Positions 7,521 through 15,925 of a stretch of DNA of 61,719 nucleotides are shown piece by piece (positions within the stretch are counted from its first letter, which is position 1; the number at the start of each line of letters is the position of its first letter). Under the pieces are notes generated by a model, which searched no databases, was not told where the DNA came from, and was given only the letters and a program-made list of their open reading frames with translations. Position numbers and translations under genes: made by a program. Source of the DNA: Peptoniphilaceae bacterium AM52-5BH (GTDB lineage Bacteria > Bacillota > Clostridia > Tissierellales > Peptoniphilaceae); the NCBI GenBank assembly GCA_027669155.1, contig JAQEDR010000014.1, positions 1 through 61,719 on the forward strand, given 5' to 3'.

Positions 7521-8443
7521 TACTAACGATAACAGCGAACCCTTCTGTAGATATTTCTTACCAACTAGAGAAGTTTAATATCGACGATGTAACAAGAACT
7601 AGCGATATAGAAAAACACGCCGGTGGTAAGGGAATCCATGTTGGATATGTCCTAAAGGAATTGGGGACTAAGCCTGTACATTCGGGATTTGCAGGAGGTA
7701 AGCTTGGAGAATTTATAGAAGAAGGCCTAGAAGATAGAGGCCAAGAGGCAAGATTTGTTAAGATTAAGGGAGATACAAGAAACTGTATAGCCATCCTTCA
7801 CGAAGGAAAACAAACCGAAATCCTCGAGGTAGGCCCAACTATAAGCAAGAAAGAGGAAGAAGAATTCCTAAATAAGCTCGATCAAATAAGCGAAGGTTGC
7901 CACATAATAAATATATCAGGCTCCCTTCCAAAGGGACTTACAAGTGATTTCTACAAAGAGATAATTAAGTATGCCAAAAAGCATGACAAATTTGTCTCAG
8001 TAGATACCTCTGGCAAGACCCTTAAGGACATGATCAATGCAGAAGAAAAACCAGATCTCATAAAGCCTAACGAAACAGAAATAGCTGACGTACTAGGTAG
8101 AAAGATCGAAAAGAAAGACCTTAAGGAAATTCTAAAGCAAGAACCATTTACGGATATACCATATATAATAGTATCTATGGGAAAAGACGGGGCTATGGTT
8201 AAGATTAAAGATAAAATCTACAATGCTAAGGTTCCAAAAGTAGAAGCCGTAAATCCGGTGGGAAGCGGTGATTCATCTCTTGCGGGGGCGCTTTTTGCAA
8301 TAGATGAAGGAAAATCTGATGAAGAAATAATAAAGACTTCAATGACTTGCGGTCTATTAAATGTTCTCACAGAAGAAATCGCCCATATAGAAATAGAAAA
8401 GTTTGACAAATATTTCGAAGAAATAAAAGTGGAGGAAGTATAA
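7517..8443 (+). CDS. lacC: Tagatose-6-phosphate kinase
   Basis: This cytoplasmic PfkB-family kinase phosphorylates tagatose-6-phosphate to the 1,6-bisphosphate using ATP. The 308-residue protein shows the N-terminal ITANPSVDISY strand, the substrate loop AGGKGIHVG (about residues 34-42), and the C-terminal PfkB signature NPVGSGDSSLAG (about 249-260) with the catalytic aspartate. It overlaps nagA by four bases and shares one base with lacD (TAATG junction), indicating strong coupling. LacC and 1-phosphofructokinase (FruK) are hard to separate by sequence alone, but the partner genes decide in favour of LacC. It collects flux from both the LacAB and AgaS branches. Confidence 0.93.
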   Translation: MILTITANPSVDISYQLEKFNIDDVTRTSDIEKHAGGKGIHVGYVLKELGTKPVHSGFAGGKLGEFIEEGLEDRGQEARFVKIKGDTRNCIAILHEGKQTEILEVGPTISKKEEEEFLNKLDQISEGCHIINISGSLPKGLTSDFYKEIIKYAKKHDKFVSVDTSGKTLKDMINAEEKPDLIKPNETEIADVLGRKIEKKDLKEILKQEPFTDIPYIIVSMGKDGAMVKIKDKIYNAKVPKVEAVNPVGSGDSSLAGALFAIDEGKSDEEIIKTSMTCGLLNVLTEEIAHIEIEKFDKYFEEIKVEEV

Positions 8444-9426
8444 TGAAAATTTCACAAGAAAAACTAGAAAATCTCAAAAAATTAGTAAATGAAGACGGAG
8501 CTATAGCAGCCCTTGCCATAGACCAAAGAGGATCAATGGAAAAAATGATGGGAGCAGCTAACCCTGATCTTAACAATGTCGAAGGAATCGGAGCCTACAA
8601 GGAATTAGTTTCAAAAGAACTAACACCATTTGCCTCATCAATCCTACTTGACCCAATCTATGGCGAAAAGGGAATTGCTGCTAAGGCAGAAGGAACTGGA
8701 CTCATCCTAAGCTATGAACAAACAGGTTATGATGAATACGATGAAGGAAGACTTCCAAGACTTATCAACTTCATGAGCGTACTTAGAGCAAAAGAAATGG
8801 GAGCTAACGCTATTAAGACTCTTCTCTACTATGATTGCGATGATGAAGAAGAAACAAATGACATCAAAAAAGCTTGGGTAGAAAGAGTTGGATACGAATG
8901 TGAAGGCCTAGGACTTCCACACTTCTTGGAAATTATCACCTATGATAGAAATATGGAATCTGAGAAAAACGCTGAATATGCAAAGGTAAGACCACACAAG
9001 GTAAATACTGCTATGAAAGAATTCTCTGATCCAAAATACAAGGTAGACGTTCTTAAGGTTGAAACACCAACTAACATGAACTTCGTAGAAGGACTTGGCA
9101 AGGAAGAAGCAGTATATACAAGAGAAGAAGCAATCAAACACTTCAAAGACCAATCAGACTCAACTGACCTACCATTCATCTTCCTATCAGGTGGAATTAC
9201 AGCAGAACTATTCCAAGAAACATTAAAACTTGCCAAAGAAGCAGACTCACAATTCAACGGAGTTCTCTGCGGTAGAGCAACTTGGAAAGACTCTGTAGAA
9301 ATATATGGAAAAGATCAAGAAGAAGCTAAAAAATGGCTAGAAACAACAGGAAAAGAAAACATTCAGACCCTAAATGAAGTTCTAAAAGAAACAGCTCACT
9401 CTGTTTTTGAGAAAATAGAAGAATAA
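8443..9426 (+). CDS. lacD: Tagatose-1,6-bisphosphate aldolase
   Basis: This class I, Schiff-base aldolase splits tagatose-1,6-bisphosphate into glyceraldehyde-3-phosphate and dihydroxyacetone phosphate. The 327-residue protein has typical LacD features: AIDQRGSMEKMM near residue 25, LLDPIYGEKG near 66, the KTLLYYDCD segment near 125, and VDVLKVETP near 200 where the Schiff-base lysine lies. C-terminal LSGGITAELF and LCGRATW match LacD. Length equals known LacD (about 326). Start follows GGAGG five to nine bases upstream and overlaps the end of lacC by one base. It completes the tagatose pathway, and a bidirectional terminator follows at 9432-9473. Confidence 0.95.
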   Translation: MKISQEKLENLKKLVNEDGAIAALAIDQRGSMEKMMGAANPDLNNVEGIGAYKELVSKELTPFASSILLDPIYGEKGIAAKAEGTGLILSYEQTGYDEYDEGRLPRLINFMSVLRAKEMGANAIKTLLYYDCDDEEETNDIKKAWVERVGYECEGLGLPHFLEIITYDRNMESEKNAEYAKVRPHKVNTAMKEFSDPKYKVDVLKVETPTNMNFVEGLGKEEAVYTREEAIKHFKDQSDSTDLPFIFLSGGITAELFQETLKLAKEADSQFNGVLCGRATWKDSVEIYGKDQEEAKKWLETTGKENIQTLNEVLKETAHSVFEKIEE

Positions 9427-9431
9427 AAAAT

Positions 9432-9473
9432 AATGCAGGAAGCAAGGAGATTTTGCTTTCTGCATTTTATTTT
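9432..9473. terminator. Bidirectional terminator between lacD and lipoprotein gene
   Basis: AATGCAGGAAGCAA (9432-9445) pairs with TTGCTTTCTGCATT (9453-9466) with a single mismatch. Runs of T follow on both strands, so it can end lacD on the plus strand and the lipoprotein gene on the minus strand. Confidence 0.88.
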
Positions 9474-10158
9474 AAGAAGAAATACTAGCGCTTTTGACAA
9501 GTCCATTTTCGATTACGAGTACAAGGCCTAGACCTGTGTCCTTACATTCTTCTAGGTAGGCGTTAAACTCATCTACTGTCATGATTTGAGGCTCGGCCAT
9601 GCCGCTTGTGGCTTGAAAGACTGTATCCTTATCAAAGGAGAAGTCATAGGTCGAATTTGCCATTATTTGGTAGTCATCGAAGGATCCGACCTCTTCGCTA
9701 TAGGATAGGCTACCCTTTATAGTAAAAGTGCTTGTAGAAGCATCTGCGAAGGCTTCTTGGCAATAGCCTATAGTACCCTGGGCTTCTCCGCCGCTTTCAG
9801 AGGCAAGGATCGTCAAATATTGGCCGTTAGCTAGGAAATCTCTGTTTTCTGAAGTAGAGTCCTCTTGGATTTTTTTATCTTCAGAAGGGCTTTCTTCTTG
9901 CTCATTCTTATTTTCCAAATCCTTATCCTTAGGAGCTTCTTTTTTTTCTTCCTTTTTCTCCTCTTTATCTTTCTTTATTTTTTCCTCATCCTTGGATTTT
10001 TGCTCTTCCTTTTTTTCTTCATTCTTAGATTTTTGATCAGCTTTTTCTGTAATCTCTGCCTTACTATTTTTATCTTCTTTATTTTCTTTATTACTACATG
10101 AGCTAATAAATAGGGATAAAGCTAGTAAGATGCATATATTTTTAATTGATTTTTTCAT
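9472..10158 (-). CDS. Putative lipoprotein with Lys/Glu-rich linker
   Basis: The 228-residue product is exported and lipid-anchored: a short positive N-terminus, a hydrophobic stretch and the lipobox FISSC with the modified cysteine near residue 21. Residues about 23-110 are a very charged, low-complexity Lys/Glu linker, probably an extended spacer through the wall. The C-terminal 115 residues (from about LANGQYL) look folded, with alternating hydrophobic strands (TFTIKGSLSY, LVLVIENGLVKSASI). I do not recognise the domain. It stands alone between convergent lacD and the divergent acyl-CoA dehydrogenase gene. The N-terminal plan resembles the lipoprotein encoded at 50979-52148, but the C-terminal domains differ. 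The start follows AGAGGTG. Confidence 0.8.
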   Translation of the reverse strand: MKKSIKNICILLALSLFISSCSNKENKEDKNSKAEITEKADQKSKNEEKKEEQKSKDEEKIKKDKEEKKEEKKEAPKDKDLENKNEQEESPSEDKKIQEDSTSENRDFLANGQYLTILASESGGEAQGTIGYCQEAFADASTSTFTIKGSLSYSEEVGSFDDYQIMANSTYDFSFDKDTVFQATSGMAEPQIMTVDEFNAYLEECKDTGLGLVLVIENGLVKSASISS

Positions 10159-10452
10159 GTTTACACCTCTAGGCTATTTTACCCCTATTTCGAATCTTTA
10201 GTATATTTATAAAAAATAAACGATTAAAAGTATTAGAATTGGGCTATATATAGACTAGGAAAAGCTTTTTAGATTTGCTTTCAATTTATCCTAAAATATA
10301 GTAGAATTTCTTAGCTAAGATTAAACTATTTCATAAAAATTTTAGATATATTAGTAAGAATTTTATAAATATTTTGACAGGTAAATATATTTGACAAATC
10401 TTTTTATTAAGGCTACAATTTAAGTAGATGACAATTATAAAAGGAGGATTTT
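10159..10452. other. Intergenic region, divergent genes
   Basis: This 294-base AT-rich gap holds the acyl-CoA dehydrogenase promoter at its right end and presumably the lipoprotein promoter on the other strand at its left end. I see no other structure or small gene. Confidence 0.55.
10391..10419 (+). promoter_or_regulatory. Promoter of acyl-CoA dehydrogenase fusion gene
   Basis: TTGACA (10391-10396), a 17-base spacer and TACAAT (10414-10419) make a strong sigma-A promoter. The start would fall near 10426, giving a short leader before the AAAGGAGG ribosome site. Confidence 0.8.
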
Positions 10453-12381
10453 ATGCTTTTTAAGACAACAGATCAACATGAGGCCCTACGTAAAAAAGTT
10501 AGAGCTTTTGCTGAAGAAAAAGTAAAACCAATAGCATTCGACCTAGATCAAAAAAATGAGTTCCCAGATGATATAGTTAAAGAAATGGGAGAATTAGGAT
10601 TTTTAGGAATACCTTATCCTAAAGAATATGGTGGTCAAGGTCTTGACGTTATTTCTTATGCAATCGTTGTAGAAGAATTATCTAGAGTAGACGGCGGTGT
10701 TGGTGTAATTTGTTCAGCACATACATCTTTGGGTTCATGGCCAATTTTTGCTTTTGGTACAGAAGAACAAAAGAAAAAATACCTAACTCCACTTGCTAAG
10801 GGTGAAAAACTTGGTGGATTTGGACTTACAGAAGAAAACGCAGGTTCAGATGCTGGTGGAACAGAAACTACAGCAGAACTTGATGGCGATAATTACATCC
10901 TTAATGGTAAAAAAATATTCATTACAAATGCTCCAAAAGCTGATACATATGTAGTATTCGCAGTTACTACACCAGGTATAGGAACACATGGAATTTCAGC
11001 TTTCATAGTAGAAAAAGACTTCGAAGGATTTACCTTCTCTGATCACTACGACAAGCTAGGTATCAGATCATCTTCTACAGCTGAACTTCACTTTGAAAAT
11101 GTTAAAGTTCCAAAAGAAAACTTACTAGGTAAGGAAGGTCAAGGATTTAAGATTGCTATGGCTACCCTAGACGGTGGTAGAATTGGTATAGCATCTCAAG
11201 CTTTAGGTATAGGGCAAGGCGCTTATGAATCTGCACTTGCTTACGCTAAAGAACGTGAACAATTTGGTCTTCCAATAGCTCACTTACAAGCAAACACATT
11301 TAAACTTGCTGATATGGCAACTCACCTACATGGTGCAAGACTTATGATTTATCATGCAGCAGAACTAAAAGAAAATCACGAAAGATACTCTGCAGAAGCT
11401 GCTATGGCTAAACAAGTTGCATCAGACCTTGCTATGAAGATTGCGACAGAAGCTGTACAAATCTACGGTGGTTCTGGATTTATCAAGGGTGTCGATGTTG
11501 AAAGATTCTTCAGAGACGCTAAGATTACACAAATCTATGAAGGTACTAACGAGATCATGAGAGTTGTAGTTGGTGCTAATACCGTAGGTCGTGCTCCAAA
11601 GATGAAAAGAGCGGGGGGAAGAGGCAAGGATGCCGGCCCAATAGCAGGCTTGCGTAAGAAAGAAATCTACACAGGAGATCCAAAAGAAGCAGTTAAAAAG
11701 CTCGTTGCAGCTCTTAAAAAAGACGGATATGACTTCACAGTTGGAATCGATCCAAATACACCAATCCCAGAAGCACAAAGAGTAGTTGTAGCAGGTCGTG
11801 GTATTGGTGAGAAGAAAAACATGAAACTAATCGAAGATTTAGCTTACCAAGCAGGTGCAGCTATTTCATCATCAAGACCAGTTGCAGAAACACTTAAATA
11901 CGTTCCACTAGAAAGATATATCGGTATGAGTGGTCAAACCTTTAAGGGTAACCTCTACATCGGAGTCGGAGTATCAGGAGCAGGCCAACACTTAAAGGGA
12001 ATGAAAAACGCTTCAACAATCGTTGCAATCAACAGCAGTGCTAATGCTCCAATCTTTAACAACTGTGACTACGGTATCGTAGGAGATGCTATGGTAATCC
12101 TTCCACTGCTTATCAAAGAACTTGATAATGGAGAAGACAAGAAGCCAGCACCACCAATGAAGAAGATGAAAAGATCTAAACCAAGAAAAATGGCTCCCAA
12201 AGAAGATATTTACGTGGATTTGGGATCTGGTTACGAATATGACCCAGAAGTAGGCGATCCTACACAAGGAGTTGAACCAGGAACACCATTTGACAAATTG
12301 CCAGATGAATGGGTAAGTCCAGTTTCTGGAGAAGCTAAAGAAGAATTCATCAAAGTAGAATTCCCAGAAGACAGAAAGTAG
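10453..12381 (+). CDS. Acyl-CoA dehydrogenase / EtfA C-domain / degenerate rubredoxin fusion
   Basis: This 642-residue protein joins three redox modules. Residues 1-378 are a short-chain acyl-CoA dehydrogenase with [13 protein letters not shown] (FAD/substrate loop) and [10 protein letters not shown], whose Glu363 is the catalytic base. Residues about 385-556 match only the C-terminal FAD-binding domain of electron-transfer flavoprotein alpha ([21 protein letters not shown] and [15 protein letters not shown]); the EtfA N-domain and EtfB are absent. After a Lys/Pro linker, residues 585-636 align with rubredoxin ([25 protein letters not shown]). All four iron-ligand cysteines are replaced, by Asp589, Ser592, Ser622 and Ser625. 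The next gene, 12 bases away, encodes a flavodiiron protein, the usual partner of rubredoxin. Expected path: acyl-CoA to FAD to ETF-FAD to oxygen reductase. How electrons leave without a Fe centre is unknown. Confidence 0.92.
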   Translation: MLFKTTDQHEALRKKVRAFAEEKVKPIAFDLDQKNEFPDDIVKEMGELGFLGIPYPKEYGGQGLDVISYAIVVEELSRVDGGVGVICSAHTSLGSWPIFAFGTEEQKKKYLTPLAKGEKLGGFGLTEENAGSDAGGTETTAELDGDNYILNGKKIFITNAPKADTYVVFAVTTPGIGTHGISAFIVEKDFEGFTFSDHYDKLGIRSSSTAELHFENVKVPKENLLGKEGQGFKIAMATLDGGRIGIASQALGIGQGAYESALAYAKEREQFGLPIAHLQANTFKLADMATHLHGARLMIYHAAELKENHERYSAEAAMAKQVASDLAMKIATEAVQIYGGSGFIKGVDVERFFRDAKITQIYEGTNEIMRVVVGANTVGRAPKMKRAGGRGKDAGPIAGLRKKEIYTGDPKEAVKKLVAALKKDGYDFTVGIDPNTPIPEAQRVVVAGRGIGEKKNMKLIEDLAYQAGAAISSSRPVAETLKYVPLERYIGMSGQTFKGNLYIGVGVSGAGQHLKGMKNASTIVAINSSANAPIFNNCDYGIVGDAMVILPLLIKELDNGEDKKPAPPMKKMKRSKPRKMAPKEDIYVDLGSGYEYDPEVGDPTQGVEPGTPFDKLPDEWVSPVSGEAKEEFIKVEFPEDRK

Positions 12382-12393
12382 TAGGAGGATTTA

Positions 12394-13638
12394 ATGTATA
12401 CAGTTAGAAAAGTAACAGATGATTTATATTATGTAGGTGGGGACGATAGAAGACTTGCCTTATTTGAGAATATATTTCCTATTCCTCAAGGAGTCTCTTA
12501 CAATTCATACCTACTAATGGACGAAAAAACAGTCCTAATCGACTCAATAGATTGGGCTGTAACAAGAGAATATATGGTAAATATAGCAAGAGTTCTAGAC
12601 GGTCGTGACCTAGACTACATGATAGTTCACCACATGGAACCTGACCACTGCTCAGCTATAGAGCTTATGCTACAAAGATATCCAAACATGAAGATAATCT
12701 CTTCTGAAAAGGGAGTTATGTTTATGAGACAATTTGGTTATCACGTAGATGATAGATACATCGAAGTAAAAGAAGGCGACACCTTTAGCTTTGGTAAACA
12801 CGAATTTACTTTCGTAGAAGCTCCAATGGTTCACTGGCCAGAAGTACTAATGAGCTATGATAGCACAGACAAAGTATTATTCTCAGCAGATGCCTTCGGT
12901 TCATTTATAGCAAACAACGGTAGACTATTTGCTGACGAAGTAGATTGGGACAGAGACTATCTAGACGAAGGACGTAGATACTACACAAATATCGTAGGTA
13001 AATACGGTACATTCGTACAAAAAGCCCTAGAAAAAGCTGGTGGCCTAGATCTTAAATATATCTGCCCACTTCACGGACTAGTTTGGAGAGATAACTTCGG
13101 ATATATTATCGACAAATACGTTCACTGGGCAACTTATGAGCCTGAAAAAGAAGGTGTATTGATTGTATATGCATCAATGTACGGTAATACAGAATTCGCA
13201 GCTCAAGCCCTTGCGAGCAAACTATGCGAAGCGGGAATTACAGATATCTCACTAAGAGACGTATCAAACACAGATGTTTCTACTCTAATAGCAGAGACAT
13301 TCAAATACTCCAACCTAGTACTTGCATCTGTAACCTATAACCTAGGCATCTATCCAAAGATGAAGGACTTCCTAAACGATATGGCTGCTCTTAACGTACA
13401 AAACAGAGCTGTTTCAATCATAGGAAATGGTACATGGGCTCCACAAGCAGCAGAAAAAATGGAAAAATTCCTTGACGAAGAAATGAGACTAATGGACGTA
13501 CTTCCAGAAGGACTCGATATAGTATCAAGCCTTAAATCATCAAAAGAAGGCGATATGGACGCTATAGTTGAAGGAATCAAAGACTCTATGAAGAAACGTA
13601 GAGAAGAAAAAGAAAAGGCTGCTTCACAAAAGAAATAA
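12394..13638 (+). CDS. Flavodiiron protein (FprA-type oxygen/NO reductase)
   Basis: This cytoplasmic enzyme reduces oxygen to water (or NO to N2O), protecting anaerobes. The 414-residue protein has a beta-lactamase-like diiron domain with all ligands visible: HHMEPDH (His80, Glu82, Asp84, His85 region), His147 in MVHWPEV, Asp166 in SADAFGS and His227 in CPLHGLVW. A flavodoxin domain follows from about residue 254 (VYASMYGNTEFAA FMN loop), and a short Lys/Glu tail ends the chain. The start follows AGGAGG. It lies 12 bases after the dehydrogenase fusion and shares its promoter, implying that the fusion supplies electrons. A terminator follows. Oxygen versus NO preference cannot be read from sequence. 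Confidence 0.94.
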   Translation: MYTVRKVTDDLYYVGGDDRRLALFENIFPIPQGVSYNSYLLMDEKTVLIDSIDWAVTREYMVNIARVLDGRDLDYMIVHHMEPDHCSAIELMLQRYPNMKIISSEKGVMFMRQFGYHVDDRYIEVKEGDTFSFGKHEFTFVEAPMVHWPEVLMSYDSTDKVLFSADAFGSFIANNGRLFADEVDWDRDYLDEGRRYYTNIVGKYGTFVQKALEKAGGLDLKYICPLHGLVWRDNFGYIIDKYVHWATYEPEKEGVLIVYASMYGNTEFAAQALASKLCEAGITDISLRDVSNTDVSTLIAETFKYSNLVLASVTYNLGIYPKMKDFLNDMAALNVQNRAVSIIGNGTWAPQAAEKMEKFLDEEMRLMDVLPEGLDIVSSLKSSKEGDMDAIVEGIKDSMKKRREEKEKAASQKK

Positions 13639-13674
13639 ATCAAGTATTATATATTATGCTGTTTAACTCAGAAG

Positions 13675-13703
13675 ACCTCCCAGATTCGGGAGGTTTTTGT
13701 TTT
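13675..13703 (+). terminator. Terminator after flavodiiron gene
   Basis: ACCTCCC (13675-13681) pairs with GGGAGGT (13688-13694) around a six-base loop and is followed by TTTTGTTTT. Confidence 0.9.
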
Positions 13704-14212
13704 GGAAATCATATGTAGTATTCAAATATAAAGGGCTTATAAAATTATGGGAAACAGGGGATTTGACTTAAGTTTTTCTAAAATTAGCGAGCTTTTGCTT
13801 ATAAAGATTTGACTGATTCAGGAGTTGTAGACTCTAGATAAGAAACTTTAAGAGTTTTGATAATACTAGCTTCTTGTAAGATACAAATATCCCCCAAATA
13901 GGTGATTTCTAAAATTTTTTAAAAGAAAAATAAGCTATAAATTCAATCAAAAAAGGGACTGCTAAAAATATGAATAATCATCGCACTACCACTCGAAGCT
14001 CCTCTTAGGAAAATTCACCTATCCTGGCCGCTAGGTCAATTAAAGCCTGCCGGCTGATGGAGGCAAGCCTGCCGGATAATGAGGCTACCTGCAACAGCTC
14101 GTGGAGGCAATAGGCTCATGGCTTAGTGATTCTTTCCGTGGAGTTTCTTCTGAGGATAATGGTAGAATTTATTCATTCTTAAACAGTCCCTTTAATTAAT
14201 GGAGAGAATATA
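13704..14212. other. Gene-free stretch containing a structured element
   Basis: About 500 bases between convergent genes with no credible coding region. The left half (13704-13951) is AT-rich and unremarkable. The right half is the 242-bp inverted-repeat element listed separately, which has a distinctly GC-richer centre than the surrounding DNA. Confidence 0.6.
13952..14193. repeat. 242-bp hairpin-forming element (MITE, IS remnant or structured RNA)
   Basis: The ends are perfect 10-base inverted repeats, AAAGGGACTG (13952-13961) and CAGTCCCTTT (14184-14193). Further matching arms lie inside in mirror order: ATGAATAA (13970-13977) with TTATTCAT (14169-14176), CTACCA (13986-13991) with TGGTAG (14160-14165), and TCCTC (14000-14004) with GAGGA (14152-14156). 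The centre is GC-rich and holds AAGCCTGCCGG twice (14043-14053 and 14065-14075). No transposase fragment and no clear target duplication is visible. It could be a miniature inverted-repeat element, a deleted insertion sequence, or a stable non-coding RNA. Confidence 0.6.
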
Positions 14213-15727
14213 CTATTTAATTAGTTTCATAAATTCATCGTAAACAGCTTGGACTTGTGGTCCTATGATTACTTGGACAGACTTAGGACCTGGCTTCATA
14301 ATTCCAGCGACCCCTGCTTCCTTTATTCTTTCGTCATTGACCTTTTCTTGGTCGTGGACTGTTAGTCTAAGTCTTGTTGTACAATAACTTGTTGTGTCTA
14401 TATTTTCTTTGCCACCTAGACCTTCTAGGATTATTGCTGCTGTTTTCTCGTAAGAATTTGAGTGAACGATCCTCTTCTCATTTTCTTCTTCTAGTGCGCT
14501 TTTATCATCTGGTCTAACTTTTCCTGTATTTTCTGTCTTCCTACCTGGTGTAGCTATATCCCATTTTTCTATCAAAGCACTAAATACAAAATAGTAAAGA
14601 GCAAAATACACTATACCCATAATTATAAGGATTAGGATATTGGCGTGCATTGGGTTTTTCAATGAAAGTATAAAGTCTACTAGTCCTGCAGAAAAACCAA
14701 ATCCTGCGTAAGCCTTTAGACTTGCTGCAAGAAATGCAGATATGCCTGTAAAAGCAGCGTGGATTAGGTAAAGTTGTGGAGCTGCGAACATAAATGAGAA
14801 TTCAAGTGGTTCTGTAACTCCTGTTGCAAAAGATGCTAGAGCTGCCGCTATCATTATGGCCTTAGTTGATTGTTTCTTATCATTATCAGCCTTTTTGATA
14901 ATAGCAAGGGCGGCTCCTGGAAGTCCAAACATCATGATTGGGAAAAATCCTGCTTGATACATGCCTGGGTGATATACTTTTGTGATTGATTCTTGAACGT
15001 TTCCTAAGAAGTTAGGAATGTCGTTGATTCCTACTAGATCGAACCAGAATACTTGGTTAAGAGCATGGTGAAGACCTGTAGGTATTAAGAGTCTGTTAAA
15101 GAAAGCATATATTCCTGCGCCTACTGGACCGAGATTTAGGAGGATTTGTCCAAAATTAACAAGTCCTACGTAAATGATTGGCCAGAGGATAAAGAGGATT
15201 CCTGAAGCGACCATGGCCATAAATGAAGCCATGATTGGAACAAGTCTCCTACCTGAGAAAAATGCTAAGAAATCAGGGAGTTTTGTTGAGAAGAACTTGT
15301 TGTAAGAAAATCCACCTAGAATACCTGATAAGATTCCAATAAATACATTGCCGTTTCCCATTGTGCCAAAGGCGGTTGCCCTAAATTCATCAGCTGCAGT
15401 CCATGCTTCTAAATCCAAGCCTGAAAGCATGGCTACTGTGTTTGGAGCGAGCAATCTTATAATAGTTAAAAATGATACAAGACCTGCTAGAGAACTTGCT
15501 CCGTGGTTGTCGTGAGCTATACCAAATGCTATACCGACTGCGAAAATAATACCTAAATTGTCGAGGATTGATCCTCCAGCAGAGATTAAGAAAGCTGCTA
15601 TTGGTGATCCGCCTCCCCATAAGTCTGGGTCGATTGCATAACCTATACCCAAAAGAAGAGCTGCAAGAGGCATTACAGCGACTGGTTGCATTAGGGATTG
15701 CCCTAATCTTTGTAGTTTTTCTTTAAT
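14213..15727 (-). CDS. PTS EIICB, glucose/N-acetylglucosamine family, probable ATT start
   Basis: This membrane permease imports and phosphorylates glucose, GlcNAc or a related sugar. The IIC domain (about 400 residues, ten or so membrane segments) has the GTMGNGNVF, PTGLHHALNQ and GVTEPLEFSF motifs of the Glc family. After a charged linker, a C-terminal IIB domain carries the phosphocysteine in TSYCTTRLRLTV. No IIA domain is attached. The first ATG (15689-15691) lies 41 bases from the only AGGAGG site. The frame stays open upstream through KEKLQRLGQS, the normal amphipathic start of the family, to an ATT codon (15725-15727) five bases after AGGAGG, and a stop precedes it. I therefore place the start at ATT (504 residues). 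A cre site and a good promoter lie just upstream. Confidence 0.87.
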   Translation of the reverse strand: MKEKLQRLGQSLMQPVAVMPLAALLLGIGYAIDPDLWGGGSPIAAFLISAGGSILDNLGIIFAVGIAFGIAHDNHGASSLAGLVSFLTIIRLLAPNTVAMLSGLDLEAWTAADEFRATAFGTMGNGNVFIGILSGILGGFSYNKFFSTKLPDFLAFFSGRRLVPIMASFMAMVASGILFILWPIIYVGLVNFGQILLNLGPVGAGIYAFFNRLLIPTGLHHALNQVFWFDLVGINDIPNFLGNVQESITKVYHPGMYQAGFFPIMMFGLPGAALAIIKKADNDKKQSTKAIMIAAALASFATGVTEPLEFSFMFAAPQLYLIHAAFTGISAFLAASLKAYAGFGFSAGLVDFILSLKNPMHANILILIIMGIVYFALYYFVFSALIEKWDIATPGRKTENTGKVRPDDKSALEEENEKRIVHSNSYEKTAAIILEGLGGKENIDTTSYCTTRLRLTVHDQEKVNDERIKEAGVAGIMKPGPKSVQVIIGPQVQAVYDEFMKLIK

Positions 15728-15739
15728 AACTACCTCCTA

Positions 15740-15754
15740 TGATAAACGTTTACA
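15740..15754 (-). promoter_or_regulatory. cre site (CcpA) before PTS EIICB
   Basis: On the minus strand TGTAAACGTTTATCA fits the cre consensus WTGNAANCGNWNNCW at nearly every position. It lies between the -10 box and the ribosome site, where CcpA binding would block transcription. Confidence 0.7.
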
Positions 15755-15759
15755 CCTTT

Positions 15760-15789
15760 ATTTTAACACATTATCAAAATATAAATCAA
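15760..15789 (-). promoter_or_regulatory. Promoter of PTS EIICB
   Basis: On the minus strand TTGATT (15789-15784), an 18-base spacer and TAAAAT (15765-15760) form a reasonable sigma-A promoter directly ahead of the cre site. Confidence 0.65.
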
Positions 15790-15865
15790 GAACTTTGATA
15801 AAAAGATCACATTTCAAACAGCCTTGTATATTATTTTATAAATCTAAATTTACTATTAAACACAC

Positions 15866-15895
15866 AAAAAAGCAGGAATTAATTCCCGCCTTTTT
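15866..15895 (-). terminator. Terminator after PepSY lipoprotein gene
   Basis: A GC-containing palindrome (GCAGGAATT with AATTCCCGC, one mismatch) flanked by an A-run and a T-run, so it can act in both directions. It lies 31 bases past the PepSY lipoprotein stop on the minus strand. Confidence 0.75.
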
Positions 15896-15925
15896 AGTAA
15901 TTATTTAGTAATTTGAAAAATCGTA

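Noticed and set aside
9865..10101. Plus-strand 78-codon frame rich in Phe/Leu
   Set aside because: It is the antisense of the Lys/Glu-rich linker of the lipoprotein gene; composition follows from the opposite strand and there is no ribosome site.
12394..13638. Missing diiron ligand in the flavodiiron protein
   Set aside because: Checked because the neighbouring rubredoxin domain is degenerate; all expected His, Glu and Asp ligands are present.
13952..14193. 6S RNA, RNase P RNA, tmRNA or SRP RNA
   Set aside because: The long hairpin invited the comparison, but I find none of the conserved sequence blocks of those RNAs.
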